From DASZTV01 sp036267875 (GTDB taxonomy: Bacteria; Actinomycetota; Actinomycetes; JAFAQI01), in the NCBI GenBank assembly GCA_036267875.1, contig DATAVE010000124.1:44664-108663 (forward strand): a DNA stretch of 64,000 nucleotides. The letters are read 5' to 3'. Below the pieces are notes generated by a model that worked only from the letters and a program-made list of their open reading frames with translations, was not told where the DNA came from and made no database searches. Position numbers and translations under genes: made by a program. Numbering within the stretch: the first letter of the stretch is position 1; each line of letters begins with the position of its first letter. Shown here piece after piece: positions 36,176 through 44,958 of this stretch.

Positions 36176-37264
36176 TCAGACGTAGCGCTCGAGGATCGAC
36201 GATTCGGCGAGCCGCGAAAGACCTTCGCGTACGGAGCGGGCGCGGGTCTCGCCGACGCCTTCAACTAGCTGCAAGTCGTCGATAGTTGCTGCAAGCAGCT
36301 TCTGCAGGCCACCGAAGTGTTCGACCAGCCGGTCGATGACTGCTGACGGGAGTCGCGGCACGCGGGCCAGCAGTCGGTAGCCGCGCGGAGAGACAGGAGT
36401 ATCGAGAACGTCGGCGGCGCTCCCGAGCCCGCACACCCGGGCGATGACCTCGAGGTCGAGCAGGTCGATGCCGGACAGGCCGTCGAGCTCGGCAAGGACA
36501 TGGTCGGCGGTACGAGGTTTGCGGCCGTGCGGCAACGGCATGTAGTCACGGACGACGAGCTCGCGTTCTTGGGTGACGCCAGCCATCAGCTCGTCGCGCT
36601 GTAGTGCGAGCAGTCGGCCGTCGGTGCCGAGCTCAACGACGTACCCATCGATCTCCGATGCGATCCGCAGCACCATCTCGAGCCGTTGCGTGACGACGAC
36701 GGCGTCGCGGACGGTGACGAGGTCTTCGATCTCGAGTGCAGACAGCGTGCCGCTGACCTCATCGAGGCGCAGCTTGTAGCGCTCGAGAGTTGCAAGCGCC
36801 TGGTTGGCGCGGGACAGGATCGCGGCGGAGTCGTCCAGCACGTAACGCCGACCGTCGACGTAGAGGGCGATGATCCGCATCGACTGGCTGACGCTGACGA
36901 CGGGATACCCGGTCTGTCGGGCGACGCGTTCCGCCGTGCGGTGGCGGGTGCCGGACTCTTCGGTCGGGATCGACGGGTCGGGGACGAGGTGCGTCGCCGC
37001 GCGAAGGATCCGTGTCAGACCATCGTCGAGCACGATCGCGCCGTCCATCTTGGCGAGCTCGCGCAGTCGGGTCGCGGCGAACTCCACGTCGAGTGGGAAC
37101 CCGCCGGTGCAGATCCCGTCGACGACCTTGTCGAAGCCGAGGACGATCAGCGCGCCGGTGTGGCCGCGGAGGATCCGCTCGAGACCGTCGCGGAGCTGCG
37201 TTCCGGGGGCGATCTTGGCAAGCGTCGCCCGCAGCAGGTCGCCTTCGGCGCGCTCGGGTGCCAC
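36176..37264 (-). CDS. disA: DNA integrity scanning diadenylate cyclase DisA
   Basis: A 362-residue octameric enzyme that makes cyclic di-AMP from two ATP and stops at branched DNA. The DAC domain (about 1-150) carries DGA (74-76) and the RHR motif (TRHRTAE, 107-109). The central helical domain and the C-terminal HhH region (GLQKLLAATIDDLQLVEGVG) bind DNA. It starts at GTG 37264 and lies 76 bases after radA on the same strand. The disA-radA pair is conserved, and RadA is known to inhibit DisA in some species. Confidence 0.97.
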   Translation of the reverse strand: MAPERAEGDLLRATLAKIAPGTQLRDGLERILRGHTGALIVLGFDKVVDGICTGGFPLDVEFAATRLRELAKMDGAIVLDDGLTRILRAATHLVPDPSIPTEESGTRHRTAERVARQTGYPVVSVSQSMRIIALYVDGRRYVLDDSAAILSRANQALATLERYKLRLDEVSGTLSALEIEDLVTVRDAVVVTQRLEMVLRIASEIDGYVVELGTDGRLLALQRDELMAGVTQERELVVRDYMPLPHGRKPRTADHVLAELDGLSGIDLLDLEVIARVCGLGSAADVLDTPVSPRGYRLLARVPRLPSAVIDRLVEHFGGLQKLLAATIDDLQLVEGVGETRARSVREGLSRLAESSILERYV

Positions 37265-37340
37265 GTCACTCCTCGATTCGTTCGAGAAGCGAGTCTAAAG
37301 GCGCGAGTCTGAGATCCCTCTTGATCTTGGACCGGAGGGT

Positions 37341-38702
37341 CTACGCGTCGGGCCAGACGCGTCGTACCGCCTCCATCACGTTGCCGACCTCGATCGCGCG
37401 GATGCCGGCCGCGTCGGCTCCGCAGCGCGGTGGGACGAGAGCGGTCGTGAACCCGAGGCGCGCGGCCTCGACCAGGCGGCCGCGAACTCCTGAGACCGGG
37501 CGGATCTCGCCTGCCAGACCAACCTCGCCGATCGCAATCAGGCCGGGCAGCACTGCGACGTTGAGAAACGTGCTGGCGAGGGCGAGGGCAAGTGCGAGGT
37601 CGGCTGCGGGGTCGTCGATTCGTACGCCGCCGACCGTCGCGGCATAGACGTCGCGCTTGAAGAACGCGAGGTTCGCCCGGCTTTGCAGCACGGCGAGCAG
37701 CATCGCGAGTCGAGAAGAATCGACGCCACTCGTCGAGCGTCGTGCGTTGGGTAGGTCGGTAGGCATCGCCAGCGACTGCAGCTCCGTCACCAGCGCGCGG
37801 CGGCCTTCCATCGTCACCGTGACGCACGTGCCGGGGACGGGGTTGTTGCCGTGCGAGAGGAACAGGCCGGACGGGTCGGGCAGTCCGACGATGCCGTCCT
37901 CGGTGAGGTCGAAGCAGCCGACCTCATCAGCGGGGCCGAACCGGTTCTTCACCGTGCGGACGAGCCGCAGCCGACAGTGACGGTCGCCTTCGAACGACAG
38001 GACGACGTCGACCAGGTGCTCGAGGGTTCGTGGGCCGGCGACCGAACCGTCCTTCGTCACGTGTCCGACCAGGATCGTGGCGATCCCTCGTGACTTCGAC
38101 AGCCGGATGATCGCGCCGGCGACCTCACGTACCTGCGCTACCCCACCTGCCGTGCCGTCGTTCTCCGCCGATCCGATGGTCTGCACCGAGTCGACGATGA
38201 GCACGTCGGGGCTGACCGCCTCGACGTGGCCGAGCAGAGCAGCGAGGTCGGTCTCGGCGGCGAGGTAGAGGTCGTCGGCGAGCGCGCCGATCCGGCCTGC
38301 TCGCAGCCGAACCTGCGAAGCCGACTCCTCGCCGGTGACGACCAGGCAGCGTCGCCCGCTGCGGGCGATCTTGGCCGCGGCGCTGATCAGCAGCGTCGAC
38401 TTGCCAACGCCGGGCTCACCGGCGAGCAGCACCACAGAGCCAGGCACCAGTCCGCCGCCGAGCACGCGGTCGAGCTCGTCCTCACCGGTCGGGCGATGCC
38501 GAGCCGAGTGCTCCTCGACCTCGCCGATCGGCTTCGCCGGTGCCGAGACCGGACCTGCGACGACGCTCAGTCCTGGTCGAACGCCGGCTTCGCCGATCGT
38601 GCCCCACGCCTGGCACTCCGGGCAGCGGCCAACCCACTTGGCGACCTCGAGGCCGCACTCGGCACACCGGTACGCGGGGCGCGCGACTGCCTTGGACACC
38701 AT
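37341..38702 (-). CDS. radA: DNA repair protein RadA
   Basis: A 453-residue RecA-like branch-migration ATPase. The zinc finger is C13-x2-C16 ... C27-x2-C30, Walker A is GEPGVGKST (95-103), and the RadA-specific KNRFG is at 252-256. The C-terminal Lon-like domain follows (AADLALALALASTFLN, GEIRPVSGVRGRLVEAARLGF). The length is typical. It is upstream of disA on the same strand, so both act in recombination intermediates. Confidence 0.97.
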   Translation of the reverse strand: MVSKAVARPAYRCAECGLEVAKWVGRCPECQAWGTIGEAGVRPGLSVVAGPVSAPAKPIGEVEEHSARHRPTGEDELDRVLGGGLVPGSVVLLAGEPGVGKSTLLISAAAKIARSGRRCLVVTGEESASQVRLRAGRIGALADDLYLAAETDLAALLGHVEAVSPDVLIVDSVQTIGSAENDGTAGGVAQVREVAGAIIRLSKSRGIATILVGHVTKDGSVAGPRTLEHLVDVVLSFEGDRHCRLRLVRTVKNRFGPADEVGCFDLTEDGIVGLPDPSGLFLSHGNNPVPGTCVTVTMEGRRALVTELQSLAMPTDLPNARRSTSGVDSSRLAMLLAVLQSRANLAFFKRDVYAATVGGVRIDDPAADLALALALASTFLNVAVLPGLIAIGEVGLAGEIRPVSGVRGRLVEAARLGFTTALVPPRCGADAAGIRAIEVGNVMEAVRRVWPDA

Positions 38703-38751
38703 GCCCGTGACGTTAGGTGCGAGCTACGACAACACCGAGCAGCGACGCGCC

Positions 38752-39480
38752 CTAGTCGGCGGGGTGCGCGGTGAAGCGGCCGGCGAGGTTCGCCTCGCAG
38801 ATCTCGGCCAGGACGTCGTACGCCGGCTGGCCCATCAGCTCGACGAGCTCGGGCTGGTAGGTGAGGTAGAGCGGGGTCTCGGCGACGTGCGCCTCGGTCG
38901 CGCCGCTGCAGTACCAGTTGAGGTCATGGCCGCCTGCGCCCCAGCCACGGCGGTCGTACTCGCCGATCGAGACGACCTGCACCTTGGTGTCGTCGGGCCG
39001 GGTCCGCTTGTCATAGGTACGACGGACCGGGAGCTGCCAGCACACGTCGGGCTTGGTCTCCAGTGGGTGCCGTCCGACGTTGAGTGCGTGGAGATGCAAG
39101 GCGCAGCCCTGCCCGGCCGCGAAGCCCGGACGGTTGAGGAAGATGCAGGCGCCCTTGTAGCGGCGGGTCTTGGGCGCGTCGTCCTCGACCTCGGTGACGC
39201 CGTTCTTCAGGCCCTCGTCGCGGAACTGCCACTCGTCCGCCGTCATCGCCTTGGCGAACTTCTTCGTCTTCTTCTCGTCATCCTTGTCGGAGAAGTGCGC
39301 TCCGTGGGTGCAGCAGCCGTCGTCCTTGCGTCCCTTGACGATGCCCTTGCACCCGCTGCCGAAGATGCAGGTCCAGCGGGAGAGCAGCCACGTCAGGTCG
39401 CAGCGGAAGATCTGGTCGGCATCATCAGGGTGGGCGAACTCGACCCATTGCCGCGGAAAGTCCAGATCAACCTCAGGCAC
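38752..39480 (-). CDS. Cysteine-rich conserved protein (Rv0495c-like)
   Basis: A 242-residue soluble actinobacterial protein of unknown function. Conserved cysteines are dense: Cys27 and Cys38, Cys44, the CC pair at 56-57 (DDGCCTHGAHF), then single Cys in KGACIFLN, GQGCALHLH, DVCWQLP and NWYCSGA. The pattern suggests a metal or iron-sulfur site like that of the YkgJ/CxxxxCC families, though I cannot assign it. No signal peptide. It is divergent from the TIM-barrel gene with 58 bases between, the same relation as in M. tuberculosis (Rv0495c). Confidence 0.8.
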   Translation of the reverse strand: MPEVDLDFPRQWVEFAHPDDADQIFRCDLTWLLSRWTCIFGSGCKGIVKGRKDDGCCTHGAHFSDKDDEKKTKKFAKAMTADEWQFRDEGLKNGVTEVEDDAPKTRRYKGACIFLNRPGFAAGQGCALHLHALNVGRHPLETKPDVCWQLPVRRTYDKRTRPDDTKVQVVSIGEYDRRGWGAGGHDLNWYCSGATEAHVAETPLYLTYQPELVELMGQPAYDVLAEICEANLAGRFTAHPAD

Positions 39481-39538
39481 GCAGCAACCCTACGGCGCAA
39501 CCGGTCAGCCGGGCACTGCGGGCCTAGGCTTTCATGTC

Positions 39539-40366
39539 GTGACGGTTGTCAACGTGCCCGACGCGAAGGTGGCGTTGTCGACGGCCTCTGTGTATCCGGA
39601 GTCCACGGCTGCCGCGTTCGAGATGGCGGCTCGGCTCGGGTACGACGGCGTCGAGGTCATGGTGACTCCCGACCCGGTCAGCCAGGACGTCGAGGCGCTG
39701 CGCAAGCTGTCGGACTACCACGGCATCGCGATCCTCGCGGTCCACGCGCCGTGCCTGATCATCACGCGCACCGTCTGGGGCACCGAGCCTTGGGGCAAGC
39801 TCGTCAAAGCCCAGGCAGTCGCCGAGGCGCTGCAGTCGCCGACCGTCGTCGTACATCCGCCATTTCGCTGGCAGCGGGAGTATGCCCGCGACTTCATCGA
39901 GGGCATCGAGCGGATGGCGGGCGAGACCGATGTCCGCTTTGCGGTCGAGAACATGTTCCCGTTGCGCGCCCGCGGCCGCTCGGTCGTGCCGTACTCGCCT
40001 GACTACGACCCGAGCGAAGAGGACTTCCGGCACTTCACGCTTGATCTGTCTCATACGGCGGTCTCGCAGAACGACGCACTCGAGATGGCCGGCCGGATGG
40101 GGGACCGCCTCGCCCACATCCACATCGCCGATGGCATGGGCAGTGCTCGTGACGAGCATCTGGTCCCGGGTCGCGGTGCGCAGCCATGCGCTGAGCTGCT
40201 CGAGCAGCTAGCCGTCAACGGGTTCGATGGCACCGTCGTCGTCGAGATCAACACCCGACGTGCGGATGACCACAACGAGCGTGAGTCAGACGTCGCTGAG
40301 GCGTTGGCCTTCACGAGGTTGCATCTCGCGGCGGCAGCGGTCGCCGTCGACGAGACGACGAGGTAG
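39539..40366 (+). CDS. Sugar phosphate isomerase/epimerase-type TIM barrel (AP endonuclease 2 family)
   Basis: A 275-residue xylose isomerase-like barrel protein. LSTASVYPESTAAAFEMAARLGYDGVEVM is the typical first strand-helix unit; metal ligands are likely the Glu in RFAVENMFP, the Asp/His in LDLSHTAVS, His in HIHIADG and Glu in VVEINTR. The true reaction is unknown for this actinobacterial subgroup (Rv0498-like). I chose GTG 39539; longer frames run into the divergent gene. It begins a run with proC. Confidence 0.85.
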   Translation: MTVVNVPDAKVALSTASVYPESTAAAFEMAARLGYDGVEVMVTPDPVSQDVEALRKLSDYHGIAILAVHAPCLIITRTVWGTEPWGKLVKAQAVAEALQSPTVVVHPPFRWQREYARDFIEGIERMAGETDVRFAVENMFPLRARGRSVVPYSPDYDPSEEDFRHFTLDLSHTAVSQNDALEMAGRMGDRLAHIHIADGMGSARDEHLVPGRGAQPCAELLEQLAVNGFDGTVVVEINTRRADDHNERESDVAEALAFTRLHLAAAAVAVDETTR

Positions 40367-40396
40367 CTCTCCGATCGATCTGGAAGGATCGCGGAC

Positions 40397-41206
40397 ATGG
40401 GTGACACGGTCGCGATCCTGGGCGCGGGCAAGATGGGCGAGGCGCTGCTCTCGGGTCTGCTCCGGTCCGGGTACGACGCGAACGACGTCGTCTTCGTCGA
40501 GCGGTACGACGAACGCGCTGACGTCATTGCCAAGCAATACGGCATCGCCCGTCATGACGTCGCGGGCGCGGTGGGCCGGGCCGACACCTTGCTAGTGGCG
40601 GTGAAGCCCACAGAGACGACCGCGCTGCTCGACGAGATCACGGCACTTGGCGCGGGTGACAAGCTGGTGATCTCGATCGTCGCGGGCTTGTCCTGCGCGA
40701 CGCTCGAGGGCCACCTGCCCGCGGGCACTCCGGTTGTTCGCGTCATGCCCAACACCCCGGCGCTCGTCAATGAGGGAATGAGTGCGGTCGCCCCCGGCAT
40801 CAATGCGGGAGAGGAGCACCTCCAGCGAGCCGAGGCCCTGCTCGAGCCGGTCGGCAAGGTCGTGAGGGTGACCGACGATCAGCTCGACGCGGTGACGGCG
40901 GTATCTGGCAGTGGCCCGGCGTACTTCTTCTACTTCGTCGAGGCGATCATCGATGCGGGCATCAGTCTTGGCCTTTCGGCGACGCTCGCGAAAGACCTGG
41001 CGATCCAGACCGTCGTCGGTGCAGGCGTGATGATGCGCGACTCAGGCGATGAGCCCGGCAAGCTTCGCAAGAACGTGACGAGCCCGAACGGGACGACAGC
41101 GGCAGCGCTTCGAAGCTTCGACGAGCACGACATGCGGGAATCGATCCGGGCGGGCTTGGAAGCCTGTCGTGACCGATCCCGCGAGATCGCTGCCGACGCG
41201 TCTTGA
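40397..41206 (+). CDS. proC: Pyrroline-5-carboxylate reductase
   Basis: A 269-residue enzyme, the last step of proline synthesis (P5C to proline with NADPH). VAILGAGKMGEALLSGLL (5-22) is the dinucleotide fold, VVRVMPNTPALVNEGM and the signature around SGSGPAYFFYFVEA in the C-domain form the proline site. AGGAT ribosome site at a good distance. It overlaps the deacetylase gene by TTGA. Proline accumulation could connect to the osmoprotectant importer, but there is no sequence evidence. Confidence 0.97.
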   Translation: MGDTVAILGAGKMGEALLSGLLRSGYDANDVVFVERYDERADVIAKQYGIARHDVAGAVGRADTLLVAVKPTETTALLDEITALGAGDKLVISIVAGLSCATLEGHLPAGTPVVRVMPNTPALVNEGMSAVAPGINAGEEHLQRAEALLEPVGKVVRVTDDQLDAVTAVSGSGPAYFFYFVEAIIDAGISLGLSATLAKDLAIQTVVGAGVMMRDSGDEPGKLRKNVTSPNGTTAAALRSFDEHDMRESIRAGLEACRDRSREIAADAS

Positions 41207-42258
41207 GCTGCTCGGTCGCAGCGGCCTGGGACCGCCGATTGCTCGACTACGACTTCGGGTCGTCGCACCCGCTCAACCCGGTGCGTGTCGAGCTGACGAT
41301 GGCGCTGGCTAGTGCTCTCGGCGTCCTTGATCAGATCGACCTGATCGCCTTCGAGGCAGCCGACGACGACCTGCTGGCGTTGGTTCACTCGCGCGACTAT
41401 CTCGATGCCGTGCGCTTTGCCGGGGAGTCACTTGCGGCTGATCCGGCGCACGGTCTTGGTACGCCGGATGACCCGGTGTTCCCGGACATGCACGCCGCCA
41501 GCGCGCTGGTATCGGGCGCGACGGTCGCCGCTGCCCGCGCGGTCGTCTCCGGTGAGGCCGACCATGGAGTGAGCATCTCCGGAGGTCTGCACCACGCCAT
41601 GCGCTCGCGGGCTTCCGGCTTCTGTGTCTACAACGACCCCGCGGTCGCTATCGCGTGGCTGCTGACTCAGGGCTACGACCGGGTGGCGTACGTCGACATC
41701 GACGTTCATCACGGCGACGGCGTACAAGCGCTGTTCTGGGACGATCCGAGAGTCCTGACGGTCAGCCTCCACGAATCGGGCCGCACCTTGTTTCCCGGCA
41801 CCGGGTTCGCCGATGACGTCGGCGGTCCGAACGCCCGTGGAGGTGCCCTCAACGTGGCGTTCTCGCCCGGCGTCGACGACGAGGCGTGGCATCGCGAGTT
41901 CGACGCGGTGGTGCCGGACGCGCTGCGCCGGTTCGCGCCACAGTTCATCGTCAGCCAGCATGGCTGCGACACCCACGCGCTCGATCCGCTTGCTCATCTC
42001 GAGCTCACGGTCGATGGGCAGCTCGCCGCACACGCCAAGCTGCACGACCTGGCTCATGAGCTTTGCGAGGGACGGTGGCTTGCCACCGGCGGCGGCGGGT
42101 ACGAGCTGGTTCGCGTCGTACCTCGCAGCTGGACCCACCTGCTGGCCGTCATGACGGGCGAGCCACTGGACCCGGCGACGCCGACGCCGCAGGCCTGGCA
42201 GGACCACGTGGTGCAGCGCACCGGAAGGCAAGCCCCGACCTCGATGTCCGACCTTTAG
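41203..42258 (+). CDS. AcuC-like (histone deacetylase superfamily) deacetylase
   Basis: A 351-residue zinc deacetylase of the AcuC/HDAC class. SGGLHHAMRSRASGFCVYND holds the catalytic His-His, VDIDVHHGDG gives the zinc Asp and His, and the third zinc Asp is in VSQHGCDTHALDPLA. The closing TGGGGYEL loop with its Gly-Gly-Gly-Tyr is the substrate lid. In Bacillus AcuC deacetylates acetyl-CoA synthetase; here the target could be that or another acetyl-lysine protein. The start appears to be TTG 41203 in the overlap with proC, or a later codon. Confidence 0.9.
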   Translation: MSCSVAAAWDRRLLDYDFGSSHPLNPVRVELTMALASALGVLDQIDLIAFEAADDDLLALVHSRDYLDAVRFAGESLAADPAHGLGTPDDPVFPDMHAASALVSGATVAAARAVVSGEADHGVSISGGLHHAMRSRASGFCVYNDPAVAIAWLLTQGYDRVAYVDIDVHHGDGVQALFWDDPRVLTVSLHESGRTLFPGTGFADDVGGPNARGGALNVAFSPGVDDEAWHREFDAVVPDALRRFAPQFIVSQHGCDTHALDPLAHLELTVDGQLAAHAKLHDLAHELCEGRWLATGGGGYELVRVVPRSWTHLLAVMTGEPLDPATPTPQAWQDHVVQRTGRQAPTSMSDL

Positions 42259-42268
42259 GAGCACCCGG

Positions 42269-43348
42269 ATGAGGAAGTACCTCGCACGAGGCGCGGCAGT
42301 CGTCTCGCTCATCGCGGGCGGGCTCGCGTGCGGCGCCGGGCTAGGCGACGCGACGCCGTCGCCGTCGGCAACTCCGAGACCGGTCGCTGCCTCCGGCAAC
42401 ATCACGATCGCGGCCGTCGGGGACACCATCCTGGGAAACACGCCTTCGCTCGCGCCGGACCCGGCTAACTACCTGGACCCGATCGAGGCGACGCTCACGA
42501 ATGGCGCCCAGGTGGTGTTCGCGAACCTCGAAGGCACGCTGACCAACGCGTCGACGAGCAAGTGCCCGCCGCATGACAGCGAGTGCTTCGCGTTCCGCAA
42601 CCCGCCTCGGTTCGCCGGCTATCTCGCGGCCGATGGCTTCACCGTTCTCAACGACGCGAACAACCACTCCTTCGACTTCGGCAAGACCGGTCAGGACCAG
42701 ACGGTCCGCGCGATCCATCACGCCGGCATGGCGCAGACCGGGCTGCCCGGTGAGATCACGGTCGTCAAGGCCGGCGGTCGCAAGATCGCCTTCATTGCGT
42801 TCGCGCCGTACGACTACACCGCGAGCCTGCTCGACCTGAGCACAGCAGCGTCGATGATCCGCGAGGCAAGCAAGGACGCGTCGATCGTCGTCGTCTACAT
42901 GCACGCCGGCGCGGAGGGATCAGACCGTACGCACGTCACCGGTGAGGAGGAGTACTTCCTCGGTGAGGACCGAGGCAACCCAGAAGCCTTTGCCCACATG
43001 GCGATACGCAACGGCGCGGACCTCGTACTCGCGAGTGGGCCGCACGTGTTGCGCGGCATGGAGTTCTTCCACGGTCACCTGATCGCCTACAGCCTTGGCA
43101 ACTTTGCCAACTTCCACAACTTCGGCGGGGGCGGCGTGCTGTCGGACTCGGCGATCCTGCACGTCACGCTGACGTCGTCCGGGGGGTATGTCACGGGCCA
43201 GCTGAACAGCGTGCTTCTTGACAGTGACGGGCGGCCGTCCCTCGGTGGGAACTCGATCCCGTTGGTGCGGTCACTGTCACGTGAGGACTTCGCCGGGCAG
43301 GCCGCGCGCATCGGTGACAAGGGCCTGATTCGGCCCCCGAAGGGTTGA
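42269..43348 (+). CDS. CapA-family lipoprotein (PGA_cap metallophosphatase-like)
   Basis: A 359-residue surface protein. The lipobox GGLAC places the lipid on Cys21. The PGA_cap domain (about 44-300) has AAVGDTILGN, VFANLEGTLT, LNDANNHSFDFG and SGPHVLRGMEFF, which build a dinuclear metal site like calcineurin phosphatases. Members help make or anchor poly-gamma-glutamate capsule, but no CapB/C genes are here, so the role is open. A clear AGGAG precedes ATG 42269. Confidence 0.9.
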   Translation: MRKYLARGAAVVSLIAGGLACGAGLGDATPSPSATPRPVAASGNITIAAVGDTILGNTPSLAPDPANYLDPIEATLTNGAQVVFANLEGTLTNASTSKCPPHDSECFAFRNPPRFAGYLAADGFTVLNDANNHSFDFGKTGQDQTVRAIHHAGMAQTGLPGEITVVKAGGRKIAFIAFAPYDYTASLLDLSTAASMIREASKDASIVVVYMHAGAEGSDRTHVTGEEEYFLGEDRGNPEAFAHMAIRNGADLVLASGPHVLRGMEFFHGHLIAYSLGNFANFHNFGGGGVLSDSAILHVTLTSSGGYVTGQLNSVLLDSDGRPSLGGNSIPLVRSLSREDFAGQAARIGDKGLIRPPKG

Positions 43349-43506
43349 TCCTGGCGCGTCCGCCCGTCACTCTTTCGGCCGAACGCATCACCCGCCACAG
43401 TGACGCGGTGCTGTCTCAGCCGATACAGTCGCAACTGAGCACGCGAACGGATCATGCGCCGGAGGGGAAGCCGGCTCGCCGTCCACGTGGGAGGGCGGTT
43501 TACGCA

Positions 43507-43710
43507 ATGGCCACCGAAGCCGAGCGGCTCGGAGAGTTGCGCTTTCTGACGGTTGCCGAGGTTGCGTCGGTGATGCGCGTCTCCAAGATGACCGTGTACC
43601 GGCTGGTCAACGCCGGCACGTTGCCCGCGGTGCGGGTCGGTCGTTCGGTGCGCGTACCTGAGCAGGCGGTCCACGACTACCTTCGGCACTCGTTCGTCGA
43701 GGCCGGGTAG
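43507..43710 (+). CDS. Excisionase-type helix-turn-helix DNA-binding protein
   Basis: A 67-residue MerR/excisionase-like protein: LRFLTVAEVASVMRVSKMTVYRL is a complete winged helix-turn-helix and VRVGRSVRVPEQAVHDYL is the wing and following helix. It matches Rv0500A-like proteins in the same position (before bS22). The start at 43507 has GGGAGGG eleven bases upstream; an in-frame extension to 43345 is unlikely. It resembles BldC in size and fold, but I would not call it BldC. No integrase is nearby, so it is a chromosomal regulator. Confidence 0.88.
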   Translation: MATEAERLGELRFLTVAEVASVMRVSKMTVYRLVNAGTLPAVRVGRSVRVPEQAVHDYLRHSFVEAG

Positions 43711-43788
43711 CCTCGAGGTAAGAGACCGGATGCGAGAGACCTCACACTGCCGGTTCGATAACGAAATCGGCTAGGAAGAAGGCTTCTC

Positions 43789-43887
43789 GTGGGTTCGGTC
43801 ATCAAGAAGCGTCGCAAGCGGATGGCGAAGAAGAAGCACCGCAAGCTGCTCAAGAAGACTCGCGTTCAGCGTCGCAACAAGAAGTAG
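43789..43887 (+). CDS. Small basic ribosomal protein bS22 (AURKAIP1/COX24 domain)
   Basis: A 32-residue product from GTG 43789: MGSVIKKRRKRMAKKKHRKL and then LKKTRVQRRNKK. Half of the residues are Lys or Arg, matching the actinobacterial bS22 peptide seen in mycobacterial 30S/70S ribosomes. A GGAAGAAGG ribosome site precedes it. Its place between the excisionase-type HTH and the SDR gene is that of Rv0500B. It is too short for usual gene finding thresholds. Confidence 0.95.
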   Translation: MGSVIKKRRKRMAKKKHRKLLKKTRVQRRNKK

Positions 43888-43926
43888 CGCCTACGACCCA
43901 TCCGCTTGCCCCGTAGGCTCTTTGGG

Positions 43927-44958
43927 GTGAGTGCCCGGGTCGTCCTGATCACCGGCGTCTCCCGCTATCTGGGAGGCCGCCTGGCGGCGGAGCTGTCTGC
44001 CGACGACTCGATCGAGCGGCTGATCGGCGTCGACGTGGTTCCGCCACGTGCGGACGTCGGGCGTACCGAGTTCGTTCGTGCGGATATCCGCAACCCGATC
44101 ATCGCCAAGGTCATCGCATCGGCCCAGGTCGACACCGTCGTACACATGAGCGTCATCGCGACGCCGTTCGGCGCCGGCGGGCGTACGGCGATGAAAGAGA
44201 TCAACGTCATCGGCACGATGCAGCTGTTGGCGGCTTGCCAGAAGGCGCCGAGTGTCAACAAGCTGGTCGTGAAGTCGACGACAGCTGTCTACGGCTCGTC
44301 CTCGCGTGACCCGGCGCTGTTCACCGAGAACATGGAGCCGCGTCGGCTGCCAGGCTCTGGCTACGCAAAGGACTCCGTCGAGGTCGAGGGCTACGTACGC
44401 GGCCTTGGCCGGCGCCGGCCAGATGTCGACGTGACGCTGCTGCGGTTCGCCAACTTCATCGGGCCGAGCATCGACACCCCGCTCACTCGCTACTTCGCAC
44501 TGCCGGTCGTGCCGAAGGTCTTCGGCTTCGATCCCCGGATGCAGTTCCTGCATGTCGATGACGGGCTCGAAGTGCTGCGGCGCGCCGTCGTCGAGGACCA
44601 TCGCGGGACGTTCAACGTCGCGGGTGACGGGGTGATGCTGCTCTCGCAGGCGATCCGTCGGGCGGGCCGCACCAGCTTCCTGCTGCCCTCGCCGGCGGTT
44701 TCGGTCGTCGGCTCGATGTTCCGTCGCACCGGGCTCGTCGACTTCTCGCCGGAGCAGCTCAACTTCTTGCAGTTCGGTCGTGCTGTCGACACGAGGCGGC
44801 TGCGCGAGGACTTCGGATATGCGCCGCGCTTTACAACGTTGTCGGCATTCGATGACTTCGTCGTCGGTAGCGGGCTGCAGCGGATCATCGACCCCGACAA
44901 GATCGAGTCGATCGGCCGCGTCGCGATGAGTCTCGCTGGGGTAGGTCGACGTGCCTGA
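43927..44958 (+). CDS. NAD-dependent epimerase/dehydratase family protein (SDR, GalE2-like)
   Basis: A 343-residue extended SDR. LITGVSRYLGG at 7-17 is the nucleotide loop, with the middle Gly of TGxxGxxG missing. RADIRNPII and VVHMSVIATP are normal Rossmann elements. VKSTTAVYGSS holds the Ser/Thr and Tyr region, but YAKDSVEVEGY does not give a standard YxxxK, so catalysis may be altered or lost. The Rv0501 protein shows the same features. Start GTG 43927 is likely; TTG 43906 is an alternative. Its end overlaps the acyltransferase start. Confidence 0.85.
   Translation: MSARVVLITGVSRYLGGRLAAELSADDSIERLIGVDVVPPRADVGRTEFVRADIRNPIIAKVIASAQVDTVVHMSVIATPFGAGGRTAMKEINVIGTMQLLAACQKAPSVNKLVVKSTTAVYGSSSRDPALFTENMEPRRLPGSGYAKDSVEVEGYVRGLGRRRPDVDVTLLRFANFIGPSIDTPLTRYFALPVVPKVFGFDPRMQFLHVDDGLEVLRRAVVEDHRGTFNVAGDGVMLLSQAIRRAGRTSFLLPSPAVSVVGSMFRRTGLVDFSPEQLNFLQFGRAVDTRRLREDFGYAPRFTTLSAFDDFVVGSGLQRIIDPDKIESIGRVAMSLAGVGRRA

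Noticed and set aside
43507..43710. Excisionase-like HTH as a sign of a mobile element
   Set aside because: No integrase, att repeats or composition shift; the gene has a conserved chromosomal position next to bS22.
43711..43788. Possible tRNA because of GGTTCGATAACG near 43752
   Set aside because: No cloverleaf arms or acceptor stem can be drawn around it.
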